Source: Rubripirellula amarantea (lineage in GTDB: Bacteria > Planctomycetota > Planctomycetia > Pirellulales > Pirellulaceae). Taken from it: a stretch of 64,000 nt of DNA. The position numbers were made by a program, and so were the translations under genes. Position 1 is the first letter of the stretch. Each line of letters opens with the position of its first letter. Positions 35,791 to 44,355 of the stretch are shown here, piece by piece. The notes below the pieces were generated by a model, which saw nothing but the letters and a program-made list of their open reading frames with translations, was not told the origin of the DNA and did no database searches. The DNA lies in assembly GCF_007859865.1 (NCBI RefSeq), contig NZ_SJPI01000001.1, positions 124,001 through 188,000 of the forward strand, written 5' to 3'.

Positions 35791-36939
35791 TTGTCACGGC
35801 CCATCCCACGAACCGTGGCGATCGTCGGTGGCGGTCGCTGGGGTCGACAAATCGTGTCGGTCCTAAAGCCCATCCTTTCCAACGAACAGCGAATTCTTTG
35901 GGTTACAAAGCATGGGAATGACGCTGCACAAAAGTGGTGCGTGAACAACGCCTTGGACTATGTGACATGCGTACCTGACCTAGAGACCATCGTTTGTAAC
36001 ATTGACGCAGCGATTGTCGCCAATGCCCCGACCGAACACTATCCAGCCGTATCCACGCTGCTGGAACACTCAGTCCCGACGTTCTGTGAGAAGCCAGTCA
36101 CGTTGTCGCTTCATCATGCGAATAAGCTTGTCCAACTCGCAGAATTAAAGAACGTAGCCTTCGGAACCAACCTGGTCCTCGATGAAGCTAGTTACCTTAA
36201 GGAATTCACGGATGATTGCGCCGGTCTTTCAATAAGATCAATTGAAATCGTTTGGCACGATCCGTGGTGCGAGGTGCGACACGGACAAACCAAGCACGGT
36301 GACTTCTATACGCCGATGACGCACGACATGTTGCCGCATTGCTGGTCGATCATGCGCCGCATACTTGGCAACGGCTTTTCCCTAGAACTGCTGGGCGTGG
36401 ACTACACTCCGCAATGCACTGTGATCACTTGTCAAACACAAGACATTTCTATCAGTGTTTCGCTTAGTCGTCGAGCAAAACTTCGCATTCGCAAGATCAA
36501 GATTAATGGGAGCGGATCCAACGAAGGCGATTCAGCTTGGTTGGATTTTTCGCAAGAGCCTGGCTTCCAATCGGTTAAAGGTCAAACCAGGACGAATCAG
36601 TGGGGCGACGTTCGACCGCTTGAGGCATCACTCCGTTCGTTCTTTTCCGCGATCGAGTCGGACGACGATCAATGGTCATTATCGACTTCCAATTGCCTTG
36701 AAGCAGTTCAACTTGCTGAATCTGCTTCCCAACTAGTTGAAAAGGATCAGGATCACAGAATCCGAAGACTTGCTTCGAAGCGTCAACTATCCGCTGACAA
36801 CTCGGATCACGTTGCGTTGTTGATCGATCGACTGGCTCCTACTCTTGCTTCTCAAGGCCAACGTGATCCCCTTCTAACAACAGAACAGTGCAAGCGATTC
36901 GCCGATCAATGCATTCCGCTAGTGGCTTCGTTGCTTTAG
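35791..36939 (+). CDS. Gfo/Idh/MocA family oxidoreductase
   Basis: About 382 residues. Start assigned to TTG 35791, directly after the stop of the previous gene; an alternative TTG at 35779 would overlap that stop. The Rossmann motif is TVAIVGGGRWGRQIVSVL, and PTFCEKPVTLSLHHA carries the EKP catalytic motif of the family. HDMLPHCWSIMRRIL contains the downstream conserved Asp and His. The family reduces or oxidises sugars with NAD(P). In this operon it may reduce the 4-keto group of the CDP-sugar (inference). Its 3' end overlaps the opposing GT2 gene by 21 bp. Confidence 0.83.
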   Translation: MSRPIPRTVAIVGGGRWGRQIVSVLKPILSNEQRILWVTKHGNDAAQKWCVNNALDYVTCVPDLETIVCNIDAAIVANAPTEHYPAVSTLLEHSVPTFCEKPVTLSLHHANKLVQLAELKNVAFGTNLVLDEASYLKEFTDDCAGLSIRSIEIVWHDPWCEVRHGQTKHGDFYTPMTHDMLPHCWSIMRRILGNGFSLELLGVDYTPQCTVITCQTQDISISVSLSRRAKLRIRKIKINGSGSNEGDSAWLDFSQEPGFQSVKGQTRTNQWGDVRPLEASLRSFFSAIESDDDQWSLSTSNCLEAVQLAESASQLVEKDQDHRIRRLASKRQLSADNSDHVALLIDRLAPTLASQGQRDPLLTTEQCKRFADQCIPLVASLL

Positions 36940-37965
36940 CCACAAAACAAATCGGAACGGTGCTGAAAGAAGTTTGGGCGCAGATGCGTTTGTCATCGCG
37001 ACGCAAAACGCCTTGAAAAGCAACCACGGGTAGCCACGCATCTGCGATGCAAACAACAACGCTTCTCGCCAACCTCCGGCGGATTCGGGGTCCCATAGCA
37101 GATACCCCAAATCAATACCGCGGTCCGTTAGTTGGTATCGGTAGTACGGATCAAGGGTCTTTGAGGGCACTCCGCTAGCTTCATACATTTTCAGCAATGA
37201 TGTGAAGTGCAATACGCCAGTGACGGCGATGTATTTCGCCCAACTGTATTGCGCACCTTTCAATTCATGAATCATCACGCTGGGCGACGGGATCAACCCA
37301 GCCTCTCTTCCGGGCAGCGTTTTTGCGATGATGTAGGCATGCGGATAGGTCGACTTTACGTCGACGAAGGTGGGTCCTAAGTAAGGTTCCGGAAACTCTT
37401 TGGCCCATAGCGATTGCCTAAGCACTAGCGAGTACATCGCGGTTAAGTCTGCCGAAGGTCCCGTCAGCAAACTCTCAAATTCAATGACTTCACTCGGCCC
37501 CAGTGGTCGCTGACATTTCTCTGGTTCGGCGAGAATCCCACCCCACGCTGCGTCCGCCGACGGACGTAAATCACCGGCACGATACCCGACGTTTAATGCG
37601 ACCAAATCAAGACTTGGGTTCTCCTTTAAAAATAGTAGCACTCGCTTGACGGCCCCGGCAATTAACCCATCGTCGTCTCCTACCATCCAAACGAATTCGC
37701 CGCGAGCCAGCACTGAGGCGACTTTTGTAATATTCCCAATGATGCCAATGTTCGAATCGTTTCGATAAGCTCGCACACACGTAAATTGGCTGGAATATCT
37801 TTCCACCACCGCCGGCGTTTCGTCTGTTGAAGCATTGTCACAAATCACGCATTCGACTTCGTCACCTAGCGGCTCGAGTTGTGGCAAGATCGTTGCCAGA
37901 CAAGTATCCAGCATCTCAGCACGTGAGTACGTCGGAACGCAGATCGAGAGCAGAGGACGGGTCAC
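36919..37965 (-). CDS. glycosyltransferase family 2
   Basis: 348 residues. LLSICVPTYSRAEMLDTCLATIL is the GT2 N-terminus, VICDNASTDETPAVVERY the nucleotide-binding loop, and FVWMVGDDDGLI the DxD metal site. After residue 110 the sequence is less typical, with SLDLVALNVGYRAGD. No membrane segments are evident. Facing the CDP-deoxysugar operon tail to tail, it may transfer that sugar to a polymer. The 21-bp overlap of the 3' ends leaves no space for a separate terminator. Confidence 0.88.
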   Translation of the reverse strand: MTRPLLSICVPTYSRAEMLDTCLATILPQLEPLGDEVECVICDNASTDETPAVVERYSSQFTCVRAYRNDSNIGIIGNITKVASVLARGEFVWMVGDDDGLIAGAVKRVLLFLKENPSLDLVALNVGYRAGDLRPSADAAWGGILAEPEKCQRPLGPSEVIEFESLLTGPSADLTAMYSLVLRQSLWAKEFPEPYLGPTFVDVKSTYPHAYIIAKTLPGREAGLIPSPSVMIHELKGAQYSWAKYIAVTGVLHFTSLLKMYEASGVPSKTLDPYYRYQLTDRGIDLGYLLWDPESAGGWREALLFASQMRGYPWLLFKAFCVAMTNASAPKLLSAPFRFVLWLKQRSH

Positions 37966-37999
37966 GGCGACTCTTCAAAGACTGTGAGAACGAAAATGG

Positions 38000-39088
38000 T
38001 CAGTGAGATGCCTGAGGCGTCTTTGAAGGTTGTAACACCAGCCCAAGCCTAACGAGCCAATCCGAAGGCGTGGGAAGAGGTGAAGAGAGACTCGGTCGCA
38101 GCGGTAACGTTACGGTTCCGTCACCTCGAATAACCGCATCGGAAAAGTGCAACCCAGCGGTCGAGGATGGCAAGTAGATCCCTGCGAAACCCACCCCTAG
38201 GTCTTGACCTCCTAATTGAATGTCGGAACAACCGGAATCATCACTTGGCGATCCAATCCGGACGGTAACTTCGTTGGGCACGTTTTGATCCGCCACTGCA
38301 ACACAAACCGTCCGATTGGTATTCCAGCCATGAACACAGGCAAGGGTAGCAACTGGATTCATCGACAATAGCACCGCGCGCTGCGATCGATCCTGGGTCA
38401 CTTGATTGAGCTTCAAGACTACGTCCACCAACATTTCGATGCTAGGCAAAGCTTCGTCATTATTGAAAGCATCTGGGCCGACTACAAACGCAATGTACTT
38501 AGCGGATTTAATTTGGGTACTTAACGACGCGACCGAGTCATCCTTGGAATCTTGACCATGGATCAAACAAGACGCGAGTTCGGCAATGTAACCGGCGTTG
38601 GGATCACGAAGCGAAACGACGTTTACGTCCTCATTTGATCGCTCGATCTTTTCGCGAAATCTTGGCATTGTCACGTCGGGTTGTCCCAGCATGACGATCA
38701 GGTCCGCGTGCAGTCGAACATCGGCTAGAGTAGCTGAAATCACGCCTGTTCGACGAACAACATTCTGATAGGCGAGCGACGTGGGCGATCCGTCCACGTA
38801 GGTGGTCGCCTTGATGGCAAGTCGAGAAAGGGTTTTCGACAACTGTAGCGTCGCGGATCGAACCGTGACTGACACACCATCTTGGGATTCTAGTAGGTTC
38901 AATGCGGCCTGTTCCGCTTGCCCTATTGCAACAGAATCGTTGTCAATACGCGCCACAACTTCGTCGCTTACCGCTGCAGCAAACTCCTTACTCAGCTTAG
39001 AGCAGCGCGAATCGAGCAATTGCCCATCAGCGATTCCAACATCATCGCAGTTCAGCGGACAAAACGGACATACGATTCGAAGCGCCAT
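38000..39088 (-). CDS. fhcB: FhcB/FwdB-like subunit of the C1-transfer formyltransferase/hydrolase complex
   Basis: 362 residues. MALRIVCPFCPLNCDDV resembles the N-terminal Fe-S motif of formylmethanofuran dehydrogenase subunit B, and RCSKLSKEFAAAV follows as in that family. Later parts (SPTSLAYQNVVRRTG, VMLGQPDVTMPRFREKIE) fit the molybdopterin-fold region, but the protein is shorter than archaeal FwdB. Planctomycetes are known to carry tetrahydromethanopterin-linked C1 genes, and FhcB there lacks redox cofactors. Its ATG shares one base with the TAA stop of the HemD-HemE gene (TAATG), so the two are translationally coupled. FhcA, C and D are not in the window. Confidence 0.8.
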   Translation of the reverse strand: MALRIVCPFCPLNCDDVGIADGQLLDSRCSKLSKEFAAAVSDEVVARIDNDSVAIGQAEQAALNLLESQDGVSVTVRSATLQLSKTLSRLAIKATTYVDGSPTSLAYQNVVRRTGVISATLADVRLHADLIVMLGQPDVTMPRFREKIERSNEDVNVVSLRDPNAGYIAELASCLIHGQDSKDDSVASLSTQIKSAKYIAFVVGPDAFNNDEALPSIEMLVDVVLKLNQVTQDRSQRAVLLSMNPVATLACVHGWNTNRTVCVAVADQNVPNEVTVRIGSPSDDSGCSDIQLGGQDLGVGFAGIYLPSSTAGLHFSDAVIRGDGTVTLPLRPSLSSPLPTPSDWLVRLGLVLQPSKTPQASH

Positions 39089-41085
39089 TATGAGTCCTGC
39101 GTTCCACGCTGAGAAAGTTCCTTTACTGCTTCGACCAACGCGATCACATGTTCAACCGGTGTTTCTTTTAACACGCCATGCCCTAGGTTGAAAATGTGTC
39201 CTGGTCGGTCTTCCGCTTGACCGAGCAGATCCGCAACAGCTTCACGAATTGAATCGGGCGACCCCAACAACACTGAAGGATCTAAGTTCCCTTGGACACT
39301 GCAGTCGTGCCCAATTCGGTTCCAGGCTTGGTCGAGTGATATTCGCCAGTCCACGCCCACGACGGTCCGGCGATCTCCGCGAAGCAGCGGAAGCAATTCA
39401 GGATTCCCCGTTGCAAAATTAATCACCGGTATGCCCGGCGTGATACCAGCGATAATCTGCTTCATCCATGGCAACACAAATTTGATGTAGTCGCTCGGCG
39501 ACAAGCAGCCTGCCCAACTATCGAACAACTGGACGCACTGAGCGCCGGCGTCAATCTGATGATTCAGATAAATCGTGATCGCGGAGGAAAGCTTTTCCAT
39601 CAATGCATCCCAGGCACCACGATCCGTGTGCATGAGCTTCTTCGTGTTCGTGTATTGTCGACTACCACCTCCTTCAATCGCGTAGCTTGCCAGAGTGAAT
39701 GGCGAGCCTGCGAAACCGATCAGTGGGATACCCTCGGGTAAGTCCTTCCGAGTTTGTCGAACTGTTTCGTAGACAAAGTCGAGCTCTTCGGGATGATCAA
39801 GATCCTTGACTCGAGCCAAATCACCGCCCTCACGAATGGGGTTGTGAATGACTGGCCCATCACCCGCCACGAATTCCAAATCAAAGCCAAGTGGCACAAG
39901 GATTGGAAGCAAGTCCGAGAAAATGATCGCTGCATCGACTCCCAAACGGTCGACCGCCGTGCACATAATTTCGCTGCAAAGCATCGGATTGGCACACAAT
40001 TCCAAAAAGGATTGCTTTGCACGAACCTCGCGATACTCGGCCATGTAGCGTCCGGCTTGTCGCATCAACCACACCGGTGTGCGATCGGTAGCTTCGCCAC
40101 GACAAGCCTTCATGAACAAACTCTGATCGGAAGGATGCGTGTGTGAATTCATGTTCTTGGCTGATGAAGGAATAGCGGGAGAAGCTTCAGTGATACGCTT
40201 TTTGGTCTTGATGATCGGTACGCCACGCGCGGCGGACTCGGTGACCAAGTGCCCCATTTTCGGATGACTGGGCTCTAGATCGACGTGGATGTCACATTCT
40301 TCGAGCATCTGCGAAGTCGTCGGTCCGATGGAAGCAATCACAGTACGGTGTAAACCATCACGAAGTTGATCGGTCATTCCCAACTGCTCAGCCATGCGAA
40401 GCATGTTGACAATTTGGTGAGCGCTGGTCAGCAATAGCATGTCACGTTCGCCGTTGGCGATGGCGCGAACATTCTGCTCAAGCGGGCCGACGTCTTCGGG
40501 AAATTCCCAGCCGTAGACGCGAACTGGTTCAACGATAGCTCCTCGAGCTTCCAAACCAGCGATCAAGGATGCGTTAGTGACCCCGTACTCTTGCAGCCCT
40601 ACGGTTTGGTTGGCAACGGAAAAGTTTCCGTCGATCGTTTGCAGCAGCTCTCGCCACGTATTGGGCTCGGGAACTCGGTAGGTTGGCGTGATTCCGACCT
40701 CTTTCATCGCCGCTGCCGGCTTAGGACCTCGGCAAACCGTCGTAATATCAGAAAGCGAGTCCAGGAACCTCTGCTGATCAACGTGACGCTCAATCGCTTT
40801 TAGCAGGTAGCGAAAGCCGACTCCGGTCATCAGAATCACGACGCCAATTTGGCCTGTGATCAGGCGATTGGCAAAATCGATGGCTTCGCGATTTGGCTCG
40901 ATCGGGACCTCGCGCATCGACGGACTGACATGAGCTTGACCACCAAAACGCTCGATCAGACGCTGCATATCGTCGGCTCGCCGGCTTTCGAGGGATGCGA
41001 TCGAGAAACCTTCAAAATCGGCTTCGGACTTGGTCATACAGATAAAGAGTAAATGGAGATGCGGAGAGGACAGGACATGGCTCAT
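39088..41085 (-). CDS. hemD-hemE: fused uroporphyrinogen-III synthase and uroporphyrinogen decarboxylase
   Basis: 665 residues without an internal stop. Residues about 17-305 are HemD-like: VVILMTGVGFRYLLKA, then VCRGPKPAAAMKEVG and SIGPTTSQMLEECD. Residues 312-660 are HemE: TPVWLMRQAGRYMAEYREVR with the active-site Arg, AAIIFSDLLPILVPLG with the catalytic Asp, FAGSPFTLASYAIEGGGSR, and FNLGHGVLKETPVE at the end. Consecutive steps of heme synthesis are joined. A Met at residue 312 could start HemE alone, but no ribosome-binding site precedes it. The true start may be the ATG at 41037 (residue 17). Divergent from trmB. Confidence 0.93.
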   Translation of the reverse strand: MSHVLSSPHLHLLFICMTKSEADFEGFSIASLESRRADDMQRLIERFGGQAHVSPSMREVPIEPNREAIDFANRLITGQIGVVILMTGVGFRYLLKAIERHVDQQRFLDSLSDITTVCRGPKPAAAMKEVGITPTYRVPEPNTWRELLQTIDGNFSVANQTVGLQEYGVTNASLIAGLEARGAIVEPVRVYGWEFPEDVGPLEQNVRAIANGERDMLLLTSAHQIVNMLRMAEQLGMTDQLRDGLHRTVIASIGPTTSQMLEECDIHVDLEPSHPKMGHLVTESAARGVPIIKTKKRITEASPAIPSSAKNMNSHTHPSDQSLFMKACRGEATDRTPVWLMRQAGRYMAEYREVRAKQSFLELCANPMLCSEIMCTAVDRLGVDAAIIFSDLLPILVPLGFDLEFVAGDGPVIHNPIREGGDLARVKDLDHPEELDFVYETVRQTRKDLPEGIPLIGFAGSPFTLASYAIEGGGSRQYTNTKKLMHTDRGAWDALMEKLSSAITIYLNHQIDAGAQCVQLFDSWAGCLSPSDYIKFVLPWMKQIIAGITPGIPVINFATGNPELLPLLRGDRRTVVGVDWRISLDQAWNRIGHDCSVQGNLDPSVLLGSPDSIREAVADLLGQAEDRPGHIFNLGHGVLKETPVEHVIALVEAVKELSQRGTQDS

Positions 41086-41156
41086 ATTGTAGAGAAATCA
41101 GCGCCAGTTACGATGACGGCTCTCCAGCCCATTTTGTTGCCAATTTCGAACTTCCT

Positions 41157-41813
41157 ATGCCACGACACACGATCCGTGTTCCCAAACCTGAATTTGACCT
41201 TAGCGGGATACTTTACGAGGTCGAGCAACTTCCGGCCCAATTGTCGAGCGAGTCTCTCTTCGAGAACGACAAGCCGCTCGAAATCGAGATTGGATCTGGG
41301 AAGGGGCTTTTCCTGGCAACGGAATCGGTTGCCAATCCCGCTCACAATTACCTCGGGATCGAAATCATTGGTAAATACGCCACTCACTCCGCGGCCCGAT
41401 TCGTTCGTGCGGGCGCTCGCGAGATTGGCAACGCTAAGATGGTATCGGGCAACGCTGAGCCCCTTTTTGAACATCGAATTGCACCGGGAAGCTTAGAAGC
41501 CGTGCATGTTTACTTCCCCGACCCGTGGTGGAAAAAGAAACATCGCAAGCGTCGTGTCGTCAACGAGAAAAGTATTCGAAACTATTCCAATGCCATTCGC
41601 GTCGGCGGAAGGCTCCACTTTTGGACCGATGTGCTCGACTACTTCGAAGACACCGTAGAAATGATTGCCGACTTGGCTCCCAACCTTGGCGTTCCCATTC
41701 CCGAAGAGGAAATGGAAGCAGAACACGATCTGGATTACCGGACACACTTCGAACGACGAAGTCGCAAGTACAGCATTCCGGTTTACCGAGTGTGCTACCA
41801 GAAACGTTCTTAG
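41157..41813 (+). CDS. trmB: tRNA (guanine-N7-)-methyltransferase
   Basis: 218 residues, within the usual range. LEIEIGSGKGLFLATES is the SAM motif I, YLGIEIIGKYATHSAAR motif II, and VHVYFPDPWWKKKHRKRRVV the family signature with the catalytic Asp. GGRLHFWTDVLDYFEDTVE and the C-terminal THFERRSRKYSIPVYRV are also typical. It makes m7G46 in tRNA. Divergent from the HemD-HemE gene with a 71-bp gap; its end faces the TolC-like gene. Confidence 0.96.
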   Translation: MPRHTIRVPKPEFDLSGILYEVEQLPAQLSSESLFENDKPLEIEIGSGKGLFLATESVANPAHNYLGIEIIGKYATHSAARFVRAGAREIGNAKMVSGNAEPLFEHRIAPGSLEAVHVYFPDPWWKKKHRKRRVVNEKSIRNYSNAIRVGGRLHFWTDVLDYFEDTVEMIADLAPNLGVPIPEEEMEAEHDLDYRTHFERRSRKYSIPVYRVCYQKRS

Positions 41814-41851
41814 TCCGAACAACGGGTTTCCGGTCGAGAGTGTAGGATCTT

Positions 41852-44047
41852 CTAGCGCTTCCAGTTTCGAGGATTGAGGAATCGTGCAAGGTCGTCGCCA
41901 TCTTCGCTCTCTAGATCGTCTTTCAAATCTTTGACAGCGTCAGAGTCTTCGTTGTCTGAGTCGACCTCACCATTTTCGTTGGCCGGTTGAACCGCCGGGT
42001 TTGGCGTGACTTGAGTATCTAACATGCCAGTGTCAATCGCACTCGCTTGTTCGATGTAGCCAGTCGACTGAGGAGCAGATGGATCAAACGGTCCAGAGGT
42101 CAACGGTCGAGGAACATCGACGGCCGACGGATTCAATCGTGGTTCTAAGTACCGCCCCTGTTGATAGGCATCGGCGGTTGCTCCCGCTTCCCATGGCCCC
42201 TCTGCCATTTGCACCTGGTTGTAGGCTAACAATGAGCCCTTCTCTCTGTGCAGATCGCGTATTGCCAAATTGTAGTCGAACAGCGATTGGTAAAAAGCGG
42301 TTTCGCTGGTGACCACTTGTCGTTGAGCTTGCAAAAGGAAGTTGATGTTATCGTTCCCGTCTCGATAGCGGCGACGCAACACTTCGACTTGATGTAGGTC
42401 AGCTTGGTAACGATCGAAATTTGTTTCCACCAACTTGTACGTCAAAGCCACCTGACGAGCGGCGGACGACAAGTCATGACTGATTCGCAGTTCCGTTTCG
42501 GACAGCAAAGCACGCTCTCGTTTGACGTTCAACTTCGCTTCGGCAATGGCAATGCCGGCCAAACGAAAGCCAACGGGGAAACTCATCTCGATACCGGCCT
42601 GACCCTCTTGATAGTCACCGCCGGTGATCGACCCGTAAAGGTTGTTCAACGGTGGGTTGTTGTCGTTGCCAATCAAATGGTCACCCAAACCTCGCCAACG
42701 ATACAAGGCTAGGAAGTCCAATCGCGGACGATAGTTCAGCTTCGCTGCGACAAGTTCAAGCTCACGTCGTTCGACGTTGTAACGCTGGCGACGCACTTCG
42801 ACCCGTCGCTGAATGGCTTGCGACAGGGCACTTTCCCAATCGTAGACAACACGCGCATCGGTTGGTGGCGTGACCGGACGGATTAAGCGTCCATCGTTAG
42901 CAGGAAGTCCAATCAGGTAACGTAGTGTTTGCTCGGAAGCGTACAGTCCAGTCGGTCCGCCAAGAGCGGATTCGACTTGTGCTTGAAATTGATAGTACTG
43001 CGATCGAGCTTGTGCTTCTTCATCGCTTCGTCCCGCCCCCACTTCCAATCTCACTTCTTGAAACTGGAATGTTTGTTGGGCCGCTTCACGTCCTTTTACA
43101 GTCGCGTCGAGCACGCGATAGGATTGAGCCAAGGTCCAGTATGCCTGTTCGACATCCGAGACAAGTGAGATCACGCCGTTTTCAAAGTCGGCCAGGGCAA
43201 CATCTTCGTTGATACGAGCGATTAGCACACCGCTGTATTGCCCGGGAGTGCGATATCCAGAAGTCGGCACAGGCCCTGCGATGCGATTATACAGGACGCC
43301 ACTTCCTTGCATCAAAGGTTGACGCCATTCCGCTTCCACCCAACCAACGAAGTCGCTCGTGAACTGACGTCCGGGACGGTTCGTGTTGACGTAGTTGACC
43401 ACGTGTCGCAAAGAGAACCTAGCACCGGTTGCCGTTTGCTTGGACAACTCGCCGCTAAACGTCGCATTGTTTCCTGCCGTTGCATCGGGAGTAAACTGTT
43501 CGAAAATACCAGCGGCGCGGTTGTTAGGTTGATCGGTGCTACTCCAGAATAATTCCTGTGTGTAGTCTGCGTCGAAGGCAGCCAGAGCTGCCTCGGTACC
43601 TTGACTGGCGCTATTGGCAATCAACGCAGGGCTGTAAACCGTTTGAGTGCTTGAGGGAGACGATACGATTGTCCCTCCGATGTTCCGCAGAACCGGACTC
43701 TGCTGGACCGCTAAGCTAATCGCTTCTTCCAACGTCATTTCGAGTGCTGGCATCTGCGAAGGATCCTCAAGCGACATCGGCTCGATCGATTGTTCGGCAG
43801 ACAAACTGGCCGCCGTCGCACACTCTTGAACTTGCGGATACTCAATCCGCAATCCGTAGTTGTCGTGATACGATGCCTTCGTGTCGTGAGGCCCCGGCGA
43901 TACTTTGTCAAGCATCCCGCAACCCGTCGTATTGGCGATCAACAACCCTGCCAGAGCGACTCTTGCCGTGTGACGAAAACGCTGGCGTAGCGACGGATGG
44001 TCCGAATGGTCAGACGATGGGCGGGTTTTCGCTTGGATAACATTCAT
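41852..44047 (-). CDS. TolC-family outer membrane efflux lipoprotein
   Basis: 731 residues. The N-terminal signal has a lipobox (ALAGLLIANTTGC, Cys near residue 43), so it should be a lipoprotein. The central part has the outer-membrane efflux repeats: LEEAISLAVQQSPVLRN, LVSDVEQAYWTLAQSYRVLDATV and, in the second half, RRVEVRRQRYNVERRELELVAAKLNYRPRLDF and YNLAIRDLHREKGSLL. The C-terminal 110 residues are a Pro/Asn/Asp-rich acidic tail without known fold, an addition to the usual about 450-500-residue family. It would form the outer-membrane channel of an export system whose other parts are not adjacent. Confidence 0.88.
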   Translation of the reverse strand: MNVIQAKTRPSSDHSDHPSLRQRFRHTARVALAGLLIANTTGCGMLDKVSPGPHDTKASYHDNYGLRIEYPQVQECATAASLSAEQSIEPMSLEDPSQMPALEMTLEEAISLAVQQSPVLRNIGGTIVSSPSSTQTVYSPALIANSASQGTEAALAAFDADYTQELFWSSTDQPNNRAAGIFEQFTPDATAGNNATFSGELSKQTATGARFSLRHVVNYVNTNRPGRQFTSDFVGWVEAEWRQPLMQGSGVLYNRIAGPVPTSGYRTPGQYSGVLIARINEDVALADFENGVISLVSDVEQAYWTLAQSYRVLDATVKGREAAQQTFQFQEVRLEVGAGRSDEEAQARSQYYQFQAQVESALGGPTGLYASEQTLRYLIGLPANDGRLIRPVTPPTDARVVYDWESALSQAIQRRVEVRRQRYNVERRELELVAAKLNYRPRLDFLALYRWRGLGDHLIGNDNNPPLNNLYGSITGGDYQEGQAGIEMSFPVGFRLAGIAIAEAKLNVKRERALLSETELRISHDLSSAARQVALTYKLVETNFDRYQADLHQVEVLRRRYRDGNDNINFLLQAQRQVVTSETAFYQSLFDYNLAIRDLHREKGSLLAYNQVQMAEGPWEAGATADAYQQGRYLEPRLNPSAVDVPRPLTSGPFDPSAPQSTGYIEQASAIDTGMLDTQVTPNPAVQPANENGEVDSDNEDSDAVKDLKDDLESEDGDDLARFLNPRNWKR

Positions 44048-44355
44048 AAAACGGTCACGTGGGCTAGATGATTCGAGGTGGTTGGATCGCTCGACGTGCG
44101 ATCACCGTCTTGATCTTCGCTAGAAACCCGATCAACGGATTGCTGCGAAGAAGCCTCTCAACCCCTATCGACGGATCGGCCCGCACGGCTGGAACAACCC
44201 GACCTAGAAATCACTCGTCATCTTCGGAGCAAGCCGCACAGGCCGAAAAGTCGCGTTAAACTTTGCCGGTTATCAGGATTGTCGCGACACGAAGGTTCGG
44301 GCTTTCCGCAAGCGAGGTACAGCGTTACCCTTGGCGTGCTTACCGCGAGCGACCG
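44048..44355. other. divergent intergenic region with a palindrome
   Basis: About 308 bp between the divergent TolC-like and prepilin-peptidase genes. A 6-bp inverted repeat, GATCGC (44085-44090) and GCGATC (44098-44103) around a 7-base spacer, lies 38 bp upstream of the TolC-like start and could be an operator. No gene is seen. Confidence 0.3.

Noticed and set aside
40141-40170. Separate hemE gene starting at the internal ATG 40152
   Set aside because: There is no stop between the domains and no ribosome-binding site before this ATG, so a fusion is the simpler reading.
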